Part shown: in pieces, positions 56,766 through 64,000 of the stretch
Position numbering within the stretch: the first letter of the stretch is position 1
Layout: each line of letters starts with the position of its first letter
From: Zopfochytrium polystomum
Taxonomy: Eukaryota > Chytridiomycota > Chytridiomycetes > Chytridiales > Chytridiaceae
Length of the DNA stretch: 64,000 bases
Reading direction: 5' to 3'
Assembly: GCA_025765615.1 (NCBI GenBank)
Contig: JAIVFJ010000237.1
Span: 1-64,000 of the forward strand
The notes under the pieces: generated by a model
Databases searched by the model: none
Seen by the model: only the letters and a program-made list of their open reading frames with translations
Told to the model about the DNA's origin: nothing
Made by a program: the position numbers and the translations under genes

Positions 56766-59700
56766 TCACTCCAAACCTGGGCCTACCACCGCATCATCAC
56801 CAGCGCAGACGCCGACGCCGAGGCGCCCTTCGTAAATATCCTCAAACGCACTGATCAGGGTGTCAAGGCCAAGGAGATAACCCTTGTCACAGCCACCGGT
56901 GGTGGGCGGGAATGGAACGCGGATGCTTCCGTCGCGAAGGGCGGTGGTCTCGTCCACCTCGTCGACGGGGACCATGTGGCGGGCGTCCGCGACGCAGTGG
57001 GCAAAGTCGATCATGCGGACGTCGATCCCGCAGCTGTCTTCGGGGTATTCCCCGTCCTCGCGCTCTCCATTGGGGGCAGTAGCGCTGTGGTGGTCGGTGG
57101 AGGAAGTCGAGGACGAGGAGGTGGAAGATGGGGCAGATGGCGATTCGTTTGCGCCATCGTAGACGAGGAGGAGGCTGGAGGCGTAGAAGCGGGCACCGTC
57201 GAGGCTTGCCACAACTTGCTTTAGGCGACGAAGTCGACGGAGGAGAGCAGGAATGAGAGCGCGACGAGGGCACCTTGCAGCTGGCGAGCTTGTGCCCGAA
57301 GTGTCGAGGAAGGTTGCGAGGGCGTCGCGAAACTTTGCAGCAGACATTCTGCGGCCCGTGTACTTGTCGATAAATGTGAAGGATCCTGTTGACTTGTTGT
57401 AGACCTTTGGTGAAGGGGAACAGGGCGTGGGGTTGGGTATTCCAGGCCAAACGAGGAGAGAAGCAGATCGAAACAGTCGCAAGCGCAGGCGGTTTCGTTT
57501 GAAGTTCAGTTTCATGTTTTCGAACGAAAGTTCCAAACATTGGGAAGGACCAAACACCAAAACAAAAGCATGGAAAGCAGAACAAGCGTGTAACAACGAA
57601 GTCATGGAGGAGCAAAAATAACAGACCTGCATGCCACACAACCGCACCCCAAGACTACCGCTGGTGCTCTTCGCGCACTTTCGCATTTGAGAGGCACGCT
57701 TTGCGGGAGTCGCGTATATTCCGTGTTGGCGCGTGCCCATTTTAAGGTCCAAAACACATGGGCGGCGATGTCGGTGAGTCAAATCTTCCAGAAGGAGAAA
57801 CTGCTTCAAGGTAGGATCAGTGGCGGCTTTGGCTGTCTGAAGTGCAAGCGCGTCCGACTTTGGGAAGGTATGCGATTGGTGCAGGTGACGTGGTTGGGAA
57901 GAAGGGGCGGAAACGTTTGCATCTGCGGGCCTAAATGTGGTCGGGGACGCTGGCTCCTTGTGACTATTCGGAATGGCGAGGGGAGGAGGAGGCTGTGGGA
58001 ACGAAGTCGACGACGACCGTTCAAGCCACGGTGGTGGAATAGATGCGTCTGTACGGGTACTGTTTGTGTTGTGCGCCGATGCATAGTGCACCCTTTTCCC
58101 GCCGATGGCTCTGCTTCGAGACGATAGAATGGAGGAATGTGTGATGCTAGGTGGAACCTCCCAGCCCACATTGCCAGTGTCATGAGCAGTACTGCCATCG
58201 CCGCGAACTTCCTCCATGAAAAATACTTCGTCGTCAGCGGCCTGAGCATCGACAGAATCAACAACAACCTCGTCACCGGCAAGTGGATCACCAGTGAAGA
58301 AGCCAGGTATCAAGGACTCGTCCCCATCCATCCTGTCTGGAACTGCTCTTTGAGACCCGTCCGACCCAAAAGTTTTGATGCTGTAATGCGCTGTGATGGA
58401 ACCTTTACTGTGCAAGGAGGCAGACAAGAATTCAGTGGGATTGGAGCAAGAGAGTGGGATTTCGGAGACATCGCGGTTCAACTTTTGGGATTTCGCCATT
58501 TCAATGGGCTTCGTTGATGTCAACCTTTTGTCGCGACGATAATGAGACTCAACGGGCGTGGCATCGGCAAGGGCCCTCACGAAGGGGGGTGACCGTGGTG
58601 GAGAGTCGTAAGATTCCGGAACGGATGCCAGTACTGGAGTCAAATCTTGTTCGCATTCAACCGATGGAAAGGGCTTGCCTGCCTTCAGGGAGCACGAGTC
58701 ACTGGCCTTTCCCAAGGATCCCGACGGCGTGGAGGCTAATGATTCCATAGAGTGCCTTCGTGGCGGAGGGCCGTTTCGATGATTTTTCGTGAGTGGTGAG
58801 GAAGCGAGTTGTTTGAATCGCGCACGGACAAACACTGGTGACATTGCCTCCATAAAGACTTTTTGCTGCAAGTTCCGATCGAAAGTCCCCCCAAAGGGAC
58901 TGGTGATTTCGGATTGTTGCGGTTGGGGAGAATTTAATCTGTCAACAGGGGTAGTCGAGGAAGGGACTCTGGAGGCGACAACCTCGCTTGAAGGGGTGGA
59001 GGGAGAGGGCACGATGGCGGGGAACATGGCAAGATCATTGTCTGATGTGTTGCCGATGATGTGGCGGTTCTGATCCAATTTGATCACGGGGGTGCCTGGT
59101 GCAAGAAGAGGGTGGTGATGGTGATGGCCGTTGGTTGGGTGGCCGTCAACAGATGAGTCTGAGCGCGTTACCTCCAAAGGCGAAATGGGCGGTTGGAAGG
59201 ACACGTTGACCACGCCGAGGTAGGTTGCGACAAAGGGCCGAAGCTGGGGCCAATGGAGACGAATGTGCTCGTAGAAGTCTCGCTCGTTGGGGTCCAAAGG
59301 CTTGCACAGCGCTGCGGGGGAGAGACGGAGGAAGGGAGTGTGCCCGCCAACCTACGTTTACATGTGTCAGGCGAGAAATTGTCCGACGCAGGAAAGAACG
59401 AAAAAGAAGAACGGCAAGACCGTGGCGGAAAGCGGGTTATACCGTACCTGCTGGGTGAAGGGCATCAGGGGAAGAGACGGCGGTGATCCGTGTGGATCGT
59501 CGTCGAACGGATCCAATGTATCGTCGGGGTCATTTCGACCGTGGTTGCTGGCGGCGTCGTCATCAATCGCGCCTCCTCCAAAGTCGCTACCATTGCCAAA
59601 GTCATCCTTTTCCGATTGGATGACGGCGATCTCTGGAGGCCCAGTGCACTTAGTGCTGCTGTTAGAGTAATGAGGCGACTTCGGTCGCCCAAGATCGGCG

Positions 59701-59978
59701 ACGGCGGCAGCAGAAAGCCGCGCTGTGGGCACGGTAGAGACGGGAGGGAGAACGGGCGAGGAGGAAGAGGAGGAAGGGTCCAATGTCGAAGATATCACAG
59801 TCGTATTGGTGGATGGCATAATGGAAAGAGAAGCTGCCGCTGCTGCTGCTGAAGGTGACGACGAAGGCGACGGCGACGCGGGCAGGCCCAGCATCGACAG
59901 TGTATGGAAGGGCATTAACTCGATGGGGACAGCACACGGCAGTGTGAAAATGAATCCTTTGATCCGAGCGGTCGACAC
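56766..59978 (-). CDS. KCS1: Inositol polyphosphate kinase, Kcs1/IP6K type
   Basis: Exons (minus): 59978-59448, 59351-57627, 57404-56766; all joins are phase 0, giving about 964 residues. The N-terminus is Ser/Pro-rich and disordered. The start of the IPK fold spans intron 1: MPFTQQ joined to [20 protein letters not shown], then [21 protein letters not shown] long disordered insert follows, then the kinase core: [14 protein letters not shown] (PxxxDxKxG inositol-phosphate site), [58 protein letters not shown] (metal-binding IDF) and [10 protein letters not shown]. The split PxxxDxKxG/long-insert architecture is that of Kcs1, which makes pyrophosphate inositol phosphates such as 5-IP7 and links to phosphate homeostasis. 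The 222-nt intron 2 contains no stop in frame, so retention would add 74 residues. Confidence 0.9.
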
Positions 59979-60961
59979 GGGGAGAGGCGAAGAGGGAGGC
60001 GGGGTAGATGCACTTTCCGATGGGGCACACCGCTGGGTGCTGCAAGCGATGGAGGCGAGAGTGTGTGATATCGGCTGCGGCTGCGGCGGGCGACGGCGAT
60101 GGTAAGGGGGAAGCGGTTATTTCGACGCGGTCAACTGGGATCGCAAGGAGTCGGGGTCGGGTCAGTCGGTTGGTGGCGCAAATTTAACAAAAACCTTGTC
60201 TGTCTGCCTGTGTGGCTTTGGCATTGTCTGTCTCTCTCTCTCTCTCTCTCCTTCTCTCTCTCTCGGCTGTCTCTCGGCAGGCAAAGCTGCCTGCGCCACC
60301 AGCAAAACCCTTGACCCTTTCCGCCGGCACTGCGGAAAACAAACTAGCTGGTGGGCCTACTGGTTGCCAACCACAAAAGCAACTCAACCTCAGGCACGAT
60401 GTTTCTATCTAGTGGACTCCCTCGTTTCTCTCTCCCTCGTTGCTGCCGAAGAGAAAGGTTCGCGCAGGCGGCAGCCACGCAGTAGGTTGCGCTCCAGTCT
60501 GTCCTTTCGCCTCAACCTCTCCCGTTGTTAGTGAAGTTTGAGATTAAATTGGTTCTTTTGTGAGATAAAAACGGTGCTGGAGCCCTTGCGGCAGCCTTTC
60601 GAAGTAACGACCACCTGGAATATGGTCCCGCGTGTCACCCCACGTGTTGAAGGGGCTGCGAAGCAACTTCTTTTTTTAGAGAGTGGGCAAGAGGCAAATG
60701 AAACCAAATCCTCCCCTGAACCGACTTTGCAGTCTTGTGTTAACAGTCTACTCTGAGTGAGTGAGTGGAAGGAGTGAATGAAGAGGAGATGTGTGTTGTG
60801 GGTGGTCCTTCTCCCCAACTTGGAGAGAAAGGAAAAACTCTGTTATGAATTATTGGTACATGATGATGATATACACGCTGTAATAGTTGCTAGGCAAGCG
60901 TGACTGGCACAGGGTAAAAACCTCTCCTATATTATCTGCTTGAGCAGAGGAGGAGGAAAAC
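59979..60961. other. Intergenic region between Kcs1-like gene and the copia LTR
   Basis: Promoter side of the Kcs1-like gene. A CT run lies at 60,230-60,263. No gene recognised. Confidence 0.5.
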
Positions 60962-61147
60962 TGTTGACACCGGGTTTCCGTTCCACTTAATACTCGGAGT
61001 ATTTGTTATCAGTGCAAGCCAGCACCCAGGTCTGCATTGGCGGTGGCTTGCTCTCCCATGGGCATTATGAGAACGATAACTGACAGTCACAATAGGTTCA
61101 GGTCCGTCTTGTGCCTCTTGCTGCTAACCAGTCAGTTCCGCCTAACA
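60962..61147 (-). repeat. 3' LTR of a Ty1/copia element
   Basis: On the minus strand the 186-bp segment starts TGTTAGGCGGAACTGACTGG and ends GGTGTCAACA, giving TG...CA ends with short inverted repeats (TGTTgA/TAACA). It is directly preceded, on the minus strand, by a G6 polypurine tract (61148-61153), the expected primer site for plus-strand synthesis. It lies about 225 nt beyond the end of the RNase H coding region. The partner 5' LTR is outside the window, so the LTR limits rest on these motifs. Confidence 0.75.
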
Positions 61148-61373
61148 CCCCCCTGCATGATGGCCATGGGTGTAGCACCTGTTATGCAAAGCGTGCGTAA
61201 GCGTCTGAGGCTTAGACTGAAAGGGTGTTTGAAAGGTCGGAGCGGGGTCAGAGGCCAAGTAGTGAGGTCAGTCGCTGGTGCTGAGATGTCAAGAGTAGTT
61301 TTGTGAGAATGTCTGCGATCTGGTCGCTGGTTGGTACGTAGCGTACAGTGATCTCTCCAGTGGCTATGCCTTG

Positions 61374-63169
61374 TCAGAGGAAATGAGCATGTATGTCAAT
61401 GTGTTTTGTGCGAGCATGCGTGAGAGGGTTGAGCACTAGTGCAATTGCAAATTGATTTTCCTCGAGGATTGGTAGTGGCCGCTGTGCGGGGAGTTGCAAC
61501 TCTGATAATACAGCTAGGAGCCATTGTGCTTCTTGGAAGGTTTCAGAAAGTGAGTAGTATTCTGCTTCCATGGAGGATAGCGATACTTGATGTTGTTTGC
61601 GTGAGACCCAAGAGACAGTGGCGCCCATGAGGAAGAACACATATCCAGTGCGCAATGTGCAGTCTCCAGGTTCACCCCCATAGGATGCATCAGCGTATGC
61701 AGCTGGTTCAAGGGTGTCATTTGTGAAGAGCCGTAGCGGCTTGTGGCTTTGCCTGTAGAATAATCCGTAGTCCCAGGTGCCTCGGAGGTAACAAAGCAGG
61801 CAGCGGAGTGCATTGCGATGGCACTGCGTGGCTTCAGTTGGAACTGGGAGAGTACATTTGTTGCAAATGTGATATCTGGTCGAGTTTGTGTTGCGAGGTA
61901 TTGAATTTTCATGAGTATGGATCGATACCAGCTTGAGTCGCTCTCGCTGAGCTCAATTGACATTTTGTCATGCATAAAGGTGATAGACCTTGGAGTTGAT
62001 GCAATATCGAGGTCGTCCCACATTTTCTCTTCAGTGAGAATTGCCCTGGTGTATTCGTCTAGGCCCATCCAAATGCCTTCGGCGTTGCGCTTGAGGTGGA
62101 CGCGAATCACTTGGCTGATAGTGGTTTCCTTGAGGGACATGCTGTACTCAGCGCAAAAAGCATCCTCAATTTTTGCGACAAGAGCTGGGGTGTTGGCCAT
62201 GACATTGATGTCGTCGACAAAGACAAAGATGATTTCAAACGTTTGTTGCTGAGAGTCTACTCGAAAGAAGAGGCAGGGCTCAGCAAGAGATTGATTGAAG
62301 CTGAGTTTCTCGACAATGAACTTTCGAAGGATCAGGAACCAGTTTCGTCCAGATTCATGGAGTCCATAGAGGCTGTTGAGGAGTTTGCAGAATAGTTTCT
62401 TTCCATCTGGAGTGAATCGCTCGTGGCCTTTTGGTGGATGCATGTAGATGACTTATTTGAGAAAAGCGTACAGGTAGGCTGTGTTGACATCCATGCTGTG
62501 GTACTCGAGGTCAAAAGCAAGGCTGATTGCAATGAGCAGTCAGATGGCCTGGATCTGGACGACAGGAGAAAAGGTGTATGTGTAGTCGTTGCCTTCATGT
62601 TGGGTGTTTCCACATGCGACAAGACGTGCTTTCCATCGCTTCAGCCAGCCAAAGGGGTTGAGCTTGTAGGCATAAACCCATTTGCAGAACATTGCGTGTT
62701 CGCCAGGAGTAAGAACTGCCCATTCCCAGACCTTGTGCTCATCCATGAGAGAGTGAAGTTCCTCAAGCTCAGATGCAGTCCATTCTTCGTTATAGTCTGA
62801 TGCATGGGCTTCCTTGTGGGAACATGGCACTGGTGGGAGTTGTGATTGGTGGATTGGTTCTTTAGGGAAGCGCTTTGGGAAGCGTGGTTCTGGTTTAGCT
62901 GATGCAAGGTAGAGTCGCAAGAGATGGCGAGTGATTGTTTGATTTGCAAGTAGCTTGCGAAGTCCACTTGGTGCATCTTTGATGTTGACAATGACAGATG
63001 GTGGAAGTGGTGATTCAATGACAGGTTCTGGTTCAGTGTTGATGGATGCTGCTACGTGGTCTGCCGTTGGAGCTAGGCTCTCTTCAGGTTTGTCTTCATC
63101 TTCACCCAGGACGACAGCGAATGTGTCAGGGTTCCAACCATAGTCGTCATCGTCATTATTGTCTTCCAT
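61374..63169 (-). pseudogene. copia reverse transcriptase-RNase H region with stops and a frameshift
   Basis: From about 62800 leftward: the copia RT entry motif (MFCKWVYAYKLNPFGWLKRW, KARLVACGNTQHEGNDYTYT), a TGA at about 62540, DLEYHSMDVNTAYLY, a TAA at about 62456, then IYMHPPKGHERF and the catalytic block IFVFVDDINVMA (FVDD in place of the usual YVDD), TRPDITFATNVLSQF. Near 61,830 the frame shifts by one, after which RNase H continues: LCYLRGTWDYGLFY, GYVFFLMGATVSW, SLSSMEAEYYSLSE, LTHARTKHIDIHAHF. Two nonsense codons and one frameshift make it non-functional as read. Confidence 0.88.
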
Positions 63170-63449
63170 ATCTTGGGGAAGAGTTGGAGGTTGATCTGTG
63201 GAGTTTGTTGATGATGATGGCGGCTGTCCCCCCTGGGAGCCTGGCGCAGTTGCTGGCGAGTACGAGTGGGGGGAGCACCGTCAGTGGGAGAGTTGGATAA
63301 TCAATGGTAAGAGTCAAGTGGTGGCTCAACAGGCTTGAAAGAAGGAGAGTCGTCAGTTTTCAGGAAAATCCGTAAAATCATCAGAGAGAGAAGTTAAGAA
63401 ATCAGAATTAAGAGATTGAAGCTTAGCGTCACTGCGGACAAGGCCAGGA

Positions 63450-64000
63450 AAGACATGCTCATGCAAGTTCCTTGACATAAGGGACAGAAGGCTGAAAGAC
63501 AATGGGAGGTTGGTGGTTGATACAGTAGGCCTCAAATTGCTGAGTGTTAAGACCAAGGTTGTCTGCCTGTACAAATAGAGTTCGATGAGTGGGGAAGAGT
63601 TGCTCTTCAAAATCAATGCGATCAATTATCCTTTGAGTGACGCCTGCTGTGCGAGCGACAGTGTTGACCCAAGTATAGCCTGTGGCGCAGTCGACAATAA
63701 CTTCAAAGTAGTTGGAACCGTCAAGAGAACGTGTACTGATCTTTCCAGTTTGGTCGGTACACAGCATCTGCAGTGGGGCAAAATCAAAACGAGGTTTGGC
63801 CATGAGGTGTTGCCAGCGCATCTTTGCCATATCGCAAATGAGGCAAGGCTCGCGTGTTGTTGGTGGTGGAGCAGGAGCACCATCAACATCACCAGACTTG
63901 AGAGTGTCACGTACTTGCTCTTGGTGGATGTGGCCAAAACGTCAGTGCCATAGGTTGTGTGCAGTTGCTGGTGATGCGTAGGCAATGGGCTCAACTGAAA
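63450..64000 (-). pseudogene. copia GAG-pre-integrase and integrase core, broken
   Basis: The zinc-binding HHCC segment reads FGHIHQEQVRDTLKSGD and EPCLICDMAKMRWQHL (about 63945-63800), with a TGA just upstream of the FGH motif. The integrase core follows: YFEVIVDCATGYTWVNTVA and LFVQADNLGLNTQQFEAYC, where the catalytic DDE Asp lies in VQADN; the terminal part (PYVKELA) falls at 63460. The usual Gly-Glu after ADN is altered. The RT region lies in another frame, so at least one further frameshift occurs in the linker at about 63170-63450. Confidence 0.82.

Larger units (their letters stand above)
60962..64000 (-). mobile_element. Ty1/copia retrotransposon, degenerate, 5' end beyond the window
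   Basis: Domain order on the minus strand is GAG-pre-integrase zinc finger, integrase core, reverse transcriptase, RNase H, LTR: the copia (Pseudoviridae) order with integrase before RT. The coding region is broken by several stops and frame changes (see the two pseudogene entries), so this copy is not autonomous. Gag, protease, the primer-binding site and the 5' LTR would lie to the right of 64000. Confidence 0.92.

Overview
The window looks like nuclear DNA of an early-diverging zoosporic fungus, most likely a chytrid. Genes carry short GT-AG introns (about 50-110 nt), intergenic DNA is full of microsatellites and long A/T homopolymers, and the gene set mixes fungal families (WSC cell-surface protein, tricalbin-like C2 protein, Mga2/Spt23-like factor, Kcs1-type kinase) with families that Dikarya usually lack: a half-size ABCA transporter, an LRRC51-like protein and kanadaptin. 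The lineage is inferred from gene content; no marker gene was searched. There is no CRISPR array, no rRNA and no convincing tRNA.

Layout. 0-2.3 kb: 3' part of a tricalbin-like C2 gene. 2.3-6.4 kb: no recognisable gene, but a dense heat-shock-element array with a TATA box at 4.9-5.14 kb. 6.4-9.8 kb: ABCA half-transporter (-). 12.1-14.7 kb: intact PPR-type mitochondrial protein (+). 15-20.6 kb: a graveyard holding a TPR gene relic, a damaged Mga2/Spt23-like gene and the 3' stump of an HNH-nuclease gene. 21.1-25.6 kb: convergent GC-rich single-exon genes, an ankyrin protein (+) and a four-TM protein (-). 27.1-29.7 kb: kanadaptin (-). 32.2-35.6 kb: F-box/WD-like protein (+). 37-39.3 kb: WSC protein (+).

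39.6-48.5 kb is the most unusual part. It is a rearranged segmental duplication in which an LRRC51 gene, a coiled-coil/HNH nuclease gene and a seven-TM gene each occur twice. One block has an intact LRRC51 and a broken, inverted HNH gene. The other has an LRRC51 relic and an apparently intact HNH gene, plus an unknown gene split by a 288-nt SINE-like insertion flanked by a 15-bp target-site duplication. A third HNH fragment lies 20 kb away.

50.1-53.8 kb: divergent pair of a GNAT acetyltransferase (-) and triosephosphate isomerase (+, 7 exons). 54.8-55.7 kb: internally deleted MULE-like transposon relic. 56.8-60 kb: Kcs1/IP6K-type inositol polyphosphate kinase (-). 60.96-64 kb: 3' part of a degenerate Ty1/copia element (-) with a 186-bp LTR; its 5' end lies outside the window.

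Exon limits were placed by hand from splice sites, reading phase and family motifs. Several genes show single-base frame breaks that could be real mutations or assembly errors; these are noted where they occur.
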